Shown in pieces: positions 55,169 through 64,000 of a stretch of 64,000 nucleotides of DNA (position 1 is its first letter; the number at the start of each line of letters is the position of its first letter). The position numbers were made by a program, and so were the translations under genes. Under the pieces are notes generated by a model, which had not been told where the DNA came from, did not search any database, and was given only the letters and a program-made list of their open reading frames with translations. Source of the DNA: Cytophagaceae bacterium (lineage in GTDB: Bacteria > Bacteroidota > Bacteroidia > Cytophagales > Spirosomataceae); contig JADKIR010000004.1 in the NCBI GenBank assembly GCA_016722655.1, forward strand, positions 1,426,001 to 1,490,000, written 5' to 3'.

Positions 55169-55546
55169 CCCCTCAATTTGCTATATAAGCATGATAAATT
55201 GCAGTTTTTTTAATTTAGATTCTATCTAAACAAGCCATCAAACTATGAACATTGTCATGTTTTGAAGAAAAAATAAAACAAAAATTTACGCTTATAAATT
55301 CATAAATGTAGTTTTTGTATTTAGTTTAACTTAAAACCCCTAAGTTTTGCGTTAATTAACTCGTTGAAATGTTTTACTGCTTTATCTACGAAATTGTAGA
55401 ATGAAAAGATTCCAGCAGGTTAGAAAACTTTTTATAATGTTGAGAATGAGATTGATTTTTTAAGAGTTTTCAACAATTCATGTTAATTTTGATTAAGAAA
55501 CCTCTTGAATTAAATATACGAATCACATAGTTTGATTCAATTTTTT
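55169..55546. other. Intergenic region between hemA and the histidine kinase
   Basis: About 380 bp of AT-rich DNA. A near-box TAAGTTTTG lies near 55350 and could give a ~190-nt leader. No hairpin or frame is strong enough to call. Confidence 0.35.
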
Positions 55547-56740
55547 ATGAGAAATAAAAAACTCTTTCATGATATTTATGTCAATATTTCCACCAAACGC
55601 ATAGTGCTGGTAGCAACTCTTTTGTTGTTTGTAATAGCGATATTGTTTTATTTTAATGATCTCAGGAAGAAACTTGAAGACAGAGAGGAAAAATATACGC
55701 GACTTTATGCCGAAAGTATTAGATTTTACATCGAAAAAGCTGTAAACAGCACCTGTGATTACACTTTTGTTCAGGAAGTGTTGGAAGCCAATGAGACCGT
55801 TCCGACGATATTGGTTACCGACGGTAGCCCAAAAGACTACCGGAATATTGCTGAACTCGATGACAGCACACGCAATTGGACTCCAAAACAAAAGGAGCAG
55901 TTTTTATACTCAAAAATCGCCGAAATGGGCGAAGAACACACGCCAATAGAATTCAAAATTGAAGGGAGTAGGGGCTATGTTTATTACAGCAACTCAACCG
56001 TGGTAAAACAACTGAGATATTTTCCATATATACTTATTGTTACATTTTTTGTGTTTAGCCTTCTTGCCTTTATTGCCTATTCTTCGTCGAGAAAAGCCGA
56101 ACAAAACCGTGTTTGGGTAGGCTTAGCCAAGGAAACAGCCCATCAGCTTGGAACACCTATTTCTGGTTTAATGGGCTGGATAGAAGTTCTAAAAATCAAC
56201 CCTGATTTTGATAAATCTATTGGTGACGAAATGTTGAAAGACATTCAGCGGCTCGAAACTATCACCAACCGGTTTTCCAATATTGGGTCAGTTCCCAGCA
56301 TGAAAGACGAAAATCTGGGAGAACTTTTGGAGTCCACTGTGGAATACCTTAAGGTCAGAATTTCAACAAAAATTATCTGGGAATTTAGAAATAATCTTAC
56401 AAAGCCATTTGTAAAAAAAATCAATAAAAACCTGATTGAATGGGTAATAGAAAATCTTTGTAAAAATGCCGTTGATGCCATGGGAGGTGTGGGGAGTTTA
56501 AAAATCAGTATCTCGGAAAACTCTAAAAATGGTGTGAATATCGATATTTCTGATACTGGAAAAGGAATGAGCTCTGCAACTCAACGCAAAATCTTCAACC
56601 CGGGATTTTCTACCAAAAAAAGAGGCTGGGGGCTGGGACTTACGCTTTCAAAACGCATTGTAGAGGTTTATCATGATGGAGAAATATATGTCTTAAAATC
56701 TACACCCAATTCGGGGACTACATTTAGGGTTGTATTATGA
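55547..56740 (+). CDS. Membrane sensor histidine kinase
   Basis: A 397-residue protein with two membrane helices (about 18-38 and 160-185), the periplasmic part between, then a kinase core. The phospho-accepting H-box is KETAHQLGTPISGL, followed by N-box WVIENLCKNAVDAMGG, G1 DTGKGM, and G2 GWGLGLTLSKRIVEVYH. ATG at 55547 is preferred over a TTG five codons earlier. No response regulator adjoins it, so the partner lies elsewhere (orphan). Confidence 0.9.
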   Translation: MRNKKLFHDIYVNISTKRIVLVATLLLFVIAILFYFNDLRKKLEDREEKYTRLYAESIRFYIEKAVNSTCDYTFVQEVLEANETVPTILVTDGSPKDYRNIAELDDSTRNWTPKQKEQFLYSKIAEMGEEHTPIEFKIEGSRGYVYYSNSTVVKQLRYFPYILIVTFFVFSLLAFIAYSSSRKAEQNRVWVGLAKETAHQLGTPISGLMGWIEVLKINPDFDKSIGDEMLKDIQRLETITNRFSNIGSVPSMKDENLGELLESTVEYLKVRISTKIIWEFRNNLTKPFVKKINKNLIEWVIENLCKNAVDAMGGVGSLKISISENSKNGVNIDISDTGKGMSSATQRKIFNPGFSTKKRGWGLGLTLSKRIVEVYHDGEIYVLKSTPNSGTTFRVVL

Positions 56741-56920
56741 ATTTAATCTTATCTTTATTTCAGAAGAAATTATTATTCGGATATTTGAGGTCTTAAACTT
56801 ATCCTTTTAGTATTTTATTCTGGATTAAATATTTTAGATAAGATAGCTGATTAGGAAAGGTAAAGAATCAGGAAGTGGTAGATTTTTTGTAATTTGAATT
56901 TGTTTTTTAAATCAAAATAA

Positions 56921-59119
56921 ATGGGAAGTGTATCTGAAGGAGTAAAGTCGTTTTTTAAAAATCTAATGGATTTTAATCCCAACGAAAGCGAGTTTACCTA
57001 TAATCCTAGCCCAAAAGACCAAAAATCGGATCAGGACATTGAAAATTCGAACCTGATTAGCCGGGATTTAAGTTGGATGAGGTTTAATGAGCGGGTTTTG
57101 GATCAACTTAATCGTCAGGATCTGAATATTTTCGAAAAACTCAAGTTTTTGGCCATTACGGCATCAAATCTCGATGAGTTTATGACCGTAAGGGTAGGTA
57201 GTTTGTACAATTACGTGGATTACGACAAAGAACGTGTCGATTATTCAGGGTTGAGAGAAGGTCCGTTCCGGAAAGCATTACTCAATTATATTAAAAAGTT
57301 TGTCGATGAGCGAAACCGACTTTTCAGAGAAGACCTTAAGCCTCAATTTGAAAAAAATGGTTTCAGAATCATAAGATATCATGAACTTTCTGAAAATCAA
57401 AAAAAGGAAGTTTCAGAGTATTTTGACAATACCATTTATCCTATGCTCACGCCCATGGTGTGTGACAATACCCATGTTTTCCCTGTTCTTTTACCCAAGA
57501 ATCTGATTTTTGGAGTAGTCTCAATCGACCAACAAACCACACTTTTCCCTGAAACCGAAGACAACAAAAAACTGTCTTTTGTGCAGATACCCGGCAACCT
57601 TCCTAAGTTTTATGAATTTGATAATGAAGACTGGATTGGATTCCTGCCGATTGAAGAGATTGTAAAAAATGAAATTTCTAAATTGTACAAAAACATTACT
57701 ATAGAGTCGGTTGATTTATTCAGAATTATCAGAAACGGTGACTTTACTATAGATGAAAACGACGATGCCGATGCTGATTTTGTGGATGAGATCAGAGAGA
57801 AAATCCGCGGTCGCCAAGCAGGGAGAGTGGTGAGTTTAATTATTGAAAGCAATCCATCTCAATATGTTTTGTCGATTCTGAAGAAAAAGTGGGATATTGA
57901 CAAATACAATATTCATGTCAATAATGAGCTGATGGATTACACTCGTTTGTGGCAAATTGTTAATCATCAGGATTTTAAAACTAAACTTCCTGCCTCACCG
58001 CAAACTGTCCAGCCTCAAAATTTCAACCGCGAAATCAATATTTTTGATGCCATAAAAGAGAATGATATTTTACTGCATCATCCTTACAACAGTTTTGATC
58101 CGGTTTTACATTTGCTTGAAAAAGCCGCCGAAGACCCCAATGTGCTGGCCATAAAGCTCACAATTTATCGTCTGGCGAAAAATTCCAGAATTACCGCTGC
58201 TCTTTTGAAAGCGGCAGAAAACGGGAAGCACATCTCGGCATTGTTTGAAATCAAAGCTCGTTTTGATGAAGAAAATAATATCAGAGAAGCCGAAAAGCTT
58301 CAAAAAGCCGGCTGTTTTGTAATCTATGGTATTGGTTGGTTAAAAACCCATACCAAGTTGATGCTCATCGTGAGAAAAGAAGGGCCAAAAGTGGTTCAAT
58401 ACGCCCACCTGGCCAGCGGAAACTACAATGAAGATACCTCAAAACTATATACTGATGTTGGCGTTCTGACTTCCAATCAGGATTATACCAAAGATATTGC
58501 CGAGTTTTTTAACGTTATCACCGGTCATTCGCAACCTTCCGGATATAAAAATCTCATCACTTCGCCAAAAGACATGCGAAGAGCCCTTGTCCAAAAAATA
58601 AGGCAGGAAGCTGAAAACGCCCAAAATGGTTATCCTGCGGGAATATGCTTTAAGGTCAATTCGCTTGAAGATCGCGAAATCATCGAAGAGCTCTATGCGG
58701 CTTCGCAGGCAGGTGTTAGAATCAACCTCATTGTGCGGGGAATCTGCTGTCTCAGACCTGGAAGACCGGGTTTAAGTGAGAATATTACCGTGCGATCGAT
58801 AGTAGGAAACTTCCTTGAGCATGCCAGAATACTGTATTTTCACAATGGTGGCAAGCCGCATATTTTTGGTGGTTCGGCTGATTTGATGGTAAGAAGTTTT
58901 GATAAACGTATCGAATCTATTTTTGAATTTATCAATCAGGACATCAAAAATCAACTTGTACATATATTGAAAATAAATCTCGAAGACAACACCAACGCCT
59001 TTGAGTTGCAAGAAAATGGCGAATATATTAAGGTCAAACCTGAGGGCGAAGTGATTAACCTTCACAAGTATTTTTTCAGAAAAGAAAAACAAAATTCAGA
59101 TATAAGTACCTTGTATTAA
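56921..59119 (+). CDS. ppk1: Polyphosphate kinase 1
   Basis: Makes polyphosphate from ATP through a phosphohistidine intermediate. The 732-residue length is slightly above the usual 690. Family sequence is SRDLSWMRFNERVLDQ, FLAITASNLDEFMTVRVG, KARFDEENNIREAE, HLASGNYNEDTSKLYTDVGVLT, and SADLMVRSFDKRIESIFEF. Catalytic His stretches (HTKLMLIVRKEG and FLEHARILYFHNGG) are present. No ppx gene is adjacent. Confidence 0.96.
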   Translation: MGSVSEGVKSFFKNLMDFNPNESEFTYNPSPKDQKSDQDIENSNLISRDLSWMRFNERVLDQLNRQDLNIFEKLKFLAITASNLDEFMTVRVGSLYNYVDYDKERVDYSGLREGPFRKALLNYIKKFVDERNRLFREDLKPQFEKNGFRIIRYHELSENQKKEVSEYFDNTIYPMLTPMVCDNTHVFPVLLPKNLIFGVVSIDQQTTLFPETEDNKKLSFVQIPGNLPKFYEFDNEDWIGFLPIEEIVKNEISKLYKNITIESVDLFRIIRNGDFTIDENDDADADFVDEIREKIRGRQAGRVVSLIIESNPSQYVLSILKKKWDIDKYNIHVNNELMDYTRLWQIVNHQDFKTKLPASPQTVQPQNFNREINIFDAIKENDILLHHPYNSFDPVLHLLEKAAEDPNVLAIKLTIYRLAKNSRITAALLKAAENGKHISALFEIKARFDEENNIREAEKLQKAGCFVIYGIGWLKTHTKLMLIVRKEGPKVVQYAHLASGNYNEDTSKLYTDVGVLTSNQDYTKDIAEFFNVITGHSQPSGYKNLITSPKDMRRALVQKIRQEAENAQNGYPAGICFKVNSLEDREIIEELYAASQAGVRINLIVRGICCLRPGRPGLSENITVRSIVGNFLEHARILYFHNGGKPHIFGGSADLMVRSFDKRIESIFEFINQDIKNQLVHILKINLEDNTNAFELQENGEYIKVKPEGEVINLHKYFFRKEKQNSDISTLY

Positions 59120-59163
59120 ACTATTTTCTTGAAATCACGTTTATTAGGAAACAAAATATTATC

Positions 59164-59805
59164 GTGGTGAGAAACTTTTCAATTTTAATCGTGTTGATGT
59201 TTTTAGGGTTAAATTCTTGTGCCCAAAAAACTAAAAAGAAAGAATCAATAAAAATGGAAAACAAAGCAGGAACAACAACCGCAACCCTTGCGGCAGGATG
59301 CTTTTGGTGTGTAGAGGCGGTTTATCAACAGCTTAATGGCGTTGAAACGGTGGCATCGGGGTATTCGGGTGGGACAGTTAAGGATCCCAGTTATGAGCAG
59401 GTTTGTACCGGCAACACAGGTCATGCAGAGGTGATTCAGATTACTTATGACACCACGAAAACCTCGTTTACTGAGATTTTGGAAGTGTTTTTCAAAACTC
59501 ACGACCCCACCACACTCAATCGCCAGGGAGCCGATGTGGGCACGCAATATCGCTCGGCTATATTCTATCATAACCCTGAACAAAAAGAGATTGCAGAAAA
59601 AATCATCAAAGACCTGGATGCAGCCGGTGCGTATGATTCAAAAATCGTGACCAAACTGGAGCCTTTTGAAATATTTTACAAAGCCGAAGACTATCATCAG
59701 GATTATTTTAATCAAAATGCCGACAAAAACCCGTACTGTCAGCTGGTTGTGAGACCCAAAGTTGAGAAATTCCAGAAGGTATTCAAGGACAAATTAAAGC
59801 ATTGA
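59164..59805 (+). CDS. msrA: Peptide methionine (S)-S-oxide reductase, secreted lipoprotein
   Basis: Reduces methionine-S-sulfoxide in proteins. The 213-residue product has a GTG start and signal FLGLNSCAQ, so it should be a lipid-anchored periplasmic form. The catalytic core starts AAGCFWCVEAVYQQLNGVETVASGYSGG (catalytic Cys in GCFWC). The tail YHQDYFNQNADKNPYC carries a Cys that could be the resolving residue. It follows ppk1 by 44 bp and has its own strong terminator. Confidence 0.93.
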   Translation: MVRNFSILIVLMFLGLNSCAQKTKKKESIKMENKAGTTTATLAAGCFWCVEAVYQQLNGVETVASGYSGGTVKDPSYEQVCTGNTGHAEVIQITYDTTKTSFTEILEVFFKTHDPTTLNRQGADVGTQYRSAIFYHNPEQKEIAEKIIKDLDAAGAYDSKIVTKLEPFEIFYKAEDYHQDYFNQNADKNPYCQLVVRPKVEKFQKVFKDKLKH

Positions 59806-59823
59806 AACTCAAAATATTATTCT

Positions 59824-59857
59824 AAAAAAGGAGAGACCAAAAGGTTTCTTCTTTTTT
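59824..59857 (+). terminator. Intrinsic terminator of msrA
   Basis: A 15-bp stem including six A-T pairs (AAAAAAGGAGAGACC with GGTTTCTTCTTTTTT) around an AAAA loop, with the last T residues acting as the tract, 18 bp after the msrA stop. Confidence 0.85.
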
Positions 59858-60142
59858 GTTGATATTCAGTAAATTGTAATTTTTTTATGAATTGATTCAA
59901 ATGGTGAAATTGATATGAAAGATATAATTTAGAAGTTATTAATTTTGATTAAAGATTGTTCAACAAACAACAAAATCAATATAACCCAAAATATAAATAA
60001 AGCAATAATAGATAACTATCAGATAATATTTGAAATATTCAACTTTTATAATAAATTGATTAAAAGTATAAGTTCTTTCAATCATTATATCAATTTTTCT
60101 AAAATATAATAATATTTAGGAAATTTTCTCCCAAAAAACCCT
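59858..60142. other. AT-rich intergenic region before guaB
   Basis: Nearly 290 bp with no reading frame or strong hairpin. It probably holds upstream promoter elements of guaB. Confidence 0.35.
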
Positions 60143-60150
60143 TAGCTTTG
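60143..60150 (+). promoter_or_regulatory. Promoter of guaB (-7 box)
   Basis: TAGCTTTG is an exact TAnnTTTG match followed by C, 32 bp before the guaB ATG. TTTAG near 60116-60120 is a weak -33. Confidence 0.65.
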
Positions 60151-60182
60151 CGTGGCAAATAAGTAAACTGAATTATTTGCCA

Positions 60183-61652
60183 ATGTTAGACTCATCAAAG
60201 CTTCTTTTCGAAGCACTCACCTACGACGACGTACTCCTTGTTCCGGCCTATTCTGAGGTCTTGCCTAAAAATACAAGTACCAAAACCAAGCTTACACGTA
60301 ATATCGAAATCAATATACCTTTGGTATCGGCTGCCATGGATACTGTTACGGAATTCGAAATGGCCGTTGCTATTGCTCAGGAAGGAGGTATAGGGTTTAT
60401 TCACAAAAACATGAGTATCGAGCAGCAAGCTGATCAGGTACGTCGGGTAAAACGCTCCGAAAGTGGCATGATCATAGACCCTATTACGCTCAATATCAAC
60501 GCAGTAGTAGGCGACGCACTTAGAATCATGTCTGAGTTTAAAATTGGTGGGATTCCGGTTATTGACGAAAAAGGTATATTGGCAGGAATCGTGACCAACC
60601 GTGACCTGAGATTCCAAACTCAGATGTCAAAGCCTATCACCGAAATCATGACCATCGAAAAGCTTGTAACTGCACCCGAAGGAATAAGCCTCGAAGAAGC
60701 AGAAGGTATTTTGATGGAACATAAAATTGAAAAACTTCCGATTATAGATAATAATAAAAAATTGGCAGGGCTTATTACTTACAGAGATATTCTTAAAAAG
60801 AAAAACAAACCTCATGCAGCCAAAGACAAGCTGGGCAGGTTGTTGGCTGGTGCCGCTGTGGGCGTTACGGCTGATCTGGAAGCCAGAGTTGAAGCTTTGG
60901 TAAAAGCCGGAGTTGATGTGGTGAGCATTGATACTGCCCATGGTCACTCCAAAGGGGTGATAGATGCATTGAAAAGCATTAAAGCCAGATTTCCAAAATT
61001 AGATGTAATCTGTGGAAATATTGCCACAGGAGAAGCCGCAAAAGCCCTTGCTGATGCCGGTGCCGATGCTGTAAAAGTAGGCGTAGGCCCTGGTAGTATC
61101 TGTACCACCCGTATTATTGCCGGTATAGGCATGCCGCAGCTTTCGGCGGTATATCTTTGTGCACAGGCATTGGAAGGCACAGGAGTACCGGTTATAGCCG
61201 ATGGAGGTATCAGATTCTCAGGCGATATTGCTAAAGCCATAGCTGCCGGGGCAAGCACTGTTATGATGGGCTCCCTTTTAGCCGGTACCGAAGAAGCACC
61301 CGGAGAAATCGTAATATTTGAAGGCCGGAAATTTAAGTCTTACCGCGGCATGGGTTCAGTGGAGGCCATGGAAGATGGCTCGAAAGACCGTTATTTTCAA
61401 GATGCAACCGAGGATGTGAAAAAACTCGTTCCGGAAGGAATCGTGGGCAGGGTGCCATTTAAAGGTATGGCCCGCGAAATAATATATCAGATGACAGGTG
61501 GTCTTAAAGCCGGGATGGGCTATTGTGGTGCCGGCTCTATTGAGGATTTGCAAAAAGCGAAATTTATAAAAATAACTTCCTCAGGTATGAAGGAGTCTCA
61601 CCCTCATGATATCATGATTACCAAAGAAGCACCGAACTATTCGACAAGATAA
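60183..61652 (+). CDS. guaB: Inosine-5'-monophosphate dehydrogenase
   Basis: Converts IMP to XMP, the committed step of guanine nucleotide synthesis. The 489-residue protein (ATG at 60183, two codons after an alternative TTG) has the barrel core interrupted by a tandem CBS pair (residues about 95-205), the catalytic loop GVGPGSICTTRII (Cys about residue 303), and flap sequence YRGMGSVEAM and EGIVGRVPFKG. No guaA gene adjoins it. Confidence 0.97.
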   Translation: MLDSSKLLFEALTYDDVLLVPAYSEVLPKNTSTKTKLTRNIEINIPLVSAAMDTVTEFEMAVAIAQEGGIGFIHKNMSIEQQADQVRRVKRSESGMIIDPITLNINAVVGDALRIMSEFKIGGIPVIDEKGILAGIVTNRDLRFQTQMSKPITEIMTIEKLVTAPEGISLEEAEGILMEHKIEKLPIIDNNKKLAGLITYRDILKKKNKPHAAKDKLGRLLAGAAVGVTADLEARVEALVKAGVDVVSIDTAHGHSKGVIDALKSIKARFPKLDVICGNIATGEAAKALADAGADAVKVGVGPGSICTTRIIAGIGMPQLSAVYLCAQALEGTGVPVIADGGIRFSGDIAKAIAAGASTVMMGSLLAGTEEAPGEIVIFEGRKFKSYRGMGSVEAMEDGSKDRYFQDATEDVKKLVPEGIVGRVPFKGMAREIIYQMTGGLKAGMGYCGAGSIEDLQKAKFIKITSSGMKESHPHDIMITKEAPNYSTR

Positions 61653-61756
61653 ATCTTTGTCTGAAAACAGAATATTTTTAATTTTTCTTTTTCAAGGCTC
61701 TTTTTTGTAAATCTTCTGCAAAAACCCTGGGGAAACAGTTTTATATGACTTTATTT

Positions 61757-61886
61757 TCCCCGCGGCAAGGATAGTAGCGAAAAGCCCGCAGTGCGGCAGG
61801 CTGGTGCGTGGCCGGACTTGTAGCGGATAGCCTGGTGACTCAAGACAGCCCCCGGCTGAGGGGGATGGCATGGGTCAGCCGCCCAA
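61757..61886 (-). repeat. REP-like palindromic element, copy 3 (inverted)
   Basis: On the minus strand it starts TTGGGCGGCTGACCC, has CAGGCTATCCGCTACAAG in the middle and CGCTACTATCCTTGCCGCGG at the end. This mirrors copies 1 and 2 but with a different central palindrome. Local hairpins are CCCCC/GGGGG (near 61850-61865) and CCGC/GCGG. Markedly higher GC than flanks. Confidence 0.65.
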
Positions 61887-61951
61887 TTGAATTTTTTAAT
61901 AAAAATGGCTTCGAAAAATATAGAAAAAGCTATTTTTGTTTGAAATAACCT

Positions 61952-63670
61952 ATGATTAAAATGAAATCTCTCTTTATGGCGGGGCTGCTATGCTTTGCTG
62001 CCGGTGCGGTGTGGGCACAAAAATCAAATAATACAGAATGGTGGAAAAAAGAAGTGGTGTACCAGATATATCCCAGGAGCTTTAAGGATAGTGATGGCGA
62101 CGGTGTGGGTGACCTGAAGGGCATCATCTCGAAGTTGGATTATCTGAAAAGCCTGGGAATAACGGCGGTGTGGATCAACCCGTATTTTGCCTCTCCCAAT
62201 GATGACAATGGCTATGATATCAGTGATTATCGGGCGATTATGAAGGAATTTGGCACGATGGACGACTTTGATGCGATGCTTAAAGGGATGCATGAACGGA
62301 ATATTAAACTCGTGATGGACCTGGTGGTGAACCACAGCAGCGACGAGCATGAATGGTTTAAGCAGAGCCGCAGCTCGCGTACTAGCCCATACCGCGATTA
62401 CTACCACTGGTGGCCGGCAGAAAAGGGTAAGCCTCCTTACCGATACAGTCTTTTTGATTTAAATCATGATGCCTGGAAGTACGATGCAACAACAGATAGC
62501 TACTACCTGCACTATTTTTCTGTAAAACAACCCGACCTAAACTGGGAGAACCCCAAGCTGAGACAGGAGGTGTATGATATTATGAAGTTTTGGGCAGAAA
62601 AAGGAGTGGATGGCTTTAGGCTGGATGCGTTTCAATTTGCTTCGAAAGACATCGCCTTCCCGGAATGGCCCAAAGGCTGGGAGAAGGATTTTGTGAAATA
62701 CTATGCCATGGGGCCACATCTGCATGATTATCTGAAGGAAATGCATGAGCAGGTTTTCAGCAAGTATAAGGTGATGAGTGTAGCCGAAGGAGCCGGCAAT
62801 ACGATGCAAGATGCTCATAATCTGGTTGATGCAGAAAGAAAGGAATTAAATATGGCGTATGCTTTTGAGGGGGTGGACATCGCAAAACCCGACGGCTACA
62901 GTCTGACACATTTTAAAAAGGTGTTCTCGAAATGGGACGCCGAATTTGCAGAAAAAGGCTGGCTATCGATATTTTTGGCCAACCACGACCAGGCCCGAAT
63001 GGTAACCCGCTTTGGTAATGATGCACCGGAATATCGGGATTTATCCTCGAAGATGCTGACCACATTTATCATGACCATGCGTGGCACGCCGTATTATTAT
63101 AATGGTGATGAGCTGGCGATGACTAACATTAGATTTGAGACGATTGATGACTACCGTGACGTGGCCGGTAGAAATGAGTATGAATATCAAAAGAAAAATG
63201 GTGGCGACCTGAAGAAGCTTCTGGAAGATATGAAGTTGGGCAGCCGTGACAACGGCCGCACGCCATTTCAATGGAATGACACCAAAAATGCCGGATTTAC
63301 GACCGGAGAACCCTGGCTGAAAGTAAACCCCAATTATAAAACGCTAAATGCAGCCGCACAGGAAATGGATCCAAATTCGCCATTGAATTATTTCAGAAAA
63401 GTGGTGGCATTGAGAAAGAAAAATCAGGTGCTGGTATATGGTAAATACACGCTGGTCGATGAACACAATCCTGACATATATGCCTACACCCGTGAGATGG
63501 AAGGCAAGAAAATATTGGTTTTATTGAATTTCTCAAAGAAAAATGCAAGTACGGTTACTGATAAAAAACTGGGTAAGTTACTGATTAACAATTATTCCGA
63601 TACACAAAAAATAAGTGGAAATAAAATAGTACTGAGGCCTTACGAGGCGAGGGTATATGAGGTGAAATAG
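61952..63670 (+). CDS. Secreted GH13 alpha-glucosidase
   Basis: A 572-residue exported enzyme (signal ...LLCFAAGAVWAQ; an alternative ATG is at 61961). The GH13 conserved regions are DLVVNH (I), GFRLDAF (II, nucleophile Asp), SVAEGAG (III, acid-base Glu) and FLANHDQAR (IV). The start WWKKEVVYQIYPRSFKDSDGDGVGDLKGI marks the oligo-1,6-glucosidase/alpha-glucosidase group (GH13_31-type). It likely releases glucose from short alpha-glucans in the periplasm. Convergent with the probable GH36 gene. Confidence 0.93.
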   Translation: MIKMKSLFMAGLLCFAAGAVWAQKSNNTEWWKKEVVYQIYPRSFKDSDGDGVGDLKGIISKLDYLKSLGITAVWINPYFASPNDDNGYDISDYRAIMKEFGTMDDFDAMLKGMHERNIKLVMDLVVNHSSDEHEWFKQSRSSRTSPYRDYYHWWPAEKGKPPYRYSLFDLNHDAWKYDATTDSYYLHYFSVKQPDLNWENPKLRQEVYDIMKFWAEKGVDGFRLDAFQFASKDIAFPEWPKGWEKDFVKYYAMGPHLHDYLKEMHEQVFSKYKVMSVAEGAGNTMQDAHNLVDAERKELNMAYAFEGVDIAKPDGYSLTHFKKVFSKWDAEFAEKGWLSIFLANHDQARMVTRFGNDAPEYRDLSSKMLTTFIMTMRGTPYYYNGDELAMTNIRFETIDDYRDVAGRNEYEYQKKNGGDLKKLLEDMKLGSRDNGRTPFQWNDTKNAGFTTGEPWLKVNPNYKTLNAAAQEMDPNSPLNYFRKVVALRKKNQVLVYGKYTLVDEHNPDIYAYTREMEGKKILVLLNFSKKNASTVTDKKLGKLLINNYSDTQKISGNKIVLRPYEARVYEVK

Positions 63671-63677
63671 AAAATAA

Positions 63678-63708
63678 GTCCTATGAATCGAAAAAAGATT
63701 CATAGGAC
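63678..63708. terminator. Hairpin between convergent glycosidase genes
   Basis: Perfect 12-bp stem GTCCTATGAATC and GATTCATAGGAC with a 7-nt A-rich loop. T-tracts are weak on both strands, but its position between two convergent genes suggests a shared terminator. Confidence 0.6.
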
Positions 63709-63723
63709 AATTTAAATGGTATT

Positions 63724-64000
63724 TCATTTCTCCGATATTTCTAAAACAACACTTGTTCTGGAAAGGGTAATGTTGGGATTTATTCCAATTTTCATCAGGA
63801 AATCACCCGTATATACTTTGCTATCTTCCATCCCTGATTTTGTCCCTGGAAAAAGATTTATCTCTTTTATGGTATAGTTCTTTTTGGGGTCTAGTCCTTG
63901 TAGTTTTATTGGACGAACAGTATAATTAATATCAAACCTATTGGAAACCAAATAATTAAACATTACGGCTTTTGATTTTCCGGGATTGGAATAAAACAAA
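63724..64000 (-). CDS. C-terminus of a GH36-like alpha-galactosidase (partial)
   Basis: Only the last ~92 residues are in the window; the frame continues past the right edge, and the TTG at 63999 is internal. KAVMFNYLVSNRF and RPIKLQGLDPKKNYTIKEINLFPG match the beta-sandwich tail of GH36 alpha-galactosidases, as I know it. Converges on the GH13 gene, which fits a shared role in oligosaccharide hydrolysis. Confidence 0.7.
   Translation of the reverse strand, partial: LFYSNPGKSKAVMFNYLVSNRFDINYTVRPIKLQGLDPKKNYTIKEINLFPGTKSGMEDSKVYTGDFLMKIGINPNITLSRTSVVLEISEK

Overview
The window looks like about 64 kb of chromosome from a low-to-moderate GC member of the Bacteroidota, probably a Cytophagales-type aerobe (inference from gene content). 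Several things support this. At least ten upstream regions carry the Bacteroidota -7 promoter box TAnnTTTG, and classical Shine-Dalgarno sites are nearly absent. Characteristic families are present: DUF5686 with a carboxypeptidase-regulatory-like domain, a TonB-dependent receptor with the same N-terminal domain, DUF3467, DUF2461, DUF1080, SPOR lipoproteins and many short-signal lipoproteins. Menaquinone synthesis (menB) is encoded. There is no phage, plasmid, CRISPR or insertion-sequence gene and no tRNA or rRNA that I can see.

Layout. 1-4.5 kb: the 5' part of a large secreted protein, menB and a multi-span membrane protein. 4.8-10 kb: uvrA and a stand-alone fusA in convergent orientation. 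10.3-14 kb: DUF3467, membrane and lipoprotein genes and an M28 peptidase. 14-19.2 kb (minus strand): a frameshifted AraC regulator, rdgB-prfA, a Crp-like regulator and a PBP4-type carboxypeptidase. 19.3-24.4 kb: an acyltransferase-like membrane protein with DUF1080, a small membrane protein and the DUF5686 outer-membrane protein, followed by the decayed remnant of a family 2 glycosyltransferase. 25-31.9 kb: S10 peptidase, small lipoproteins, DUF2461, a Tat-signal extradiol dioxygenase, a disordered secreted protein and recF. 31.9-36.5 kb: mutarotase plus SDR (fucose/rhamnose type), then SPOR-gmd-def-omega-amidase. 36.5-44.3 kb (minus): potassium channel, S9 peptidase, mraY and three envelope proteins.

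44.35-45.05 kb is the most unusual stretch. It is a gene-free repeat island made of a 22-bp nested palindrome, a nine-copy 16-bp tandem array, a REP-like element and a 23-bp inverted repeat with a ~43-nt loop. It is followed at once by two tandem genes for ~70-residue paralogous proteins I do not recognise. Two divergent relatives of the REP-like element lie at 30.6 and 61.8 kb.

45.5-64 kb: M48 protease with a membrane partner, a dihaem cytochrome and parallel beta-helix lipoprotein pair, TonB receptor, hemA, histidine kinase, ppk1, msrA, guaB, a secreted GH13 alpha-glucosidase and the C-terminus of a probable GH36 alpha-galactosidase.

Most of the content is housekeeping (translation termination and elongation, nucleotide metabolism, haem and peptidoglycan precursors, DNA repair) mixed with envelope and secreted hydrolases. 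No single multigene accessory system dominates. The best candidates for something undescribed are the repeat island with the paralogous small proteins, an orphan ~100-nt transcription unit at 33.28-33.38 kb, and the possible frameshift sites in the AraC regulator and the beta-helix lipoprotein.
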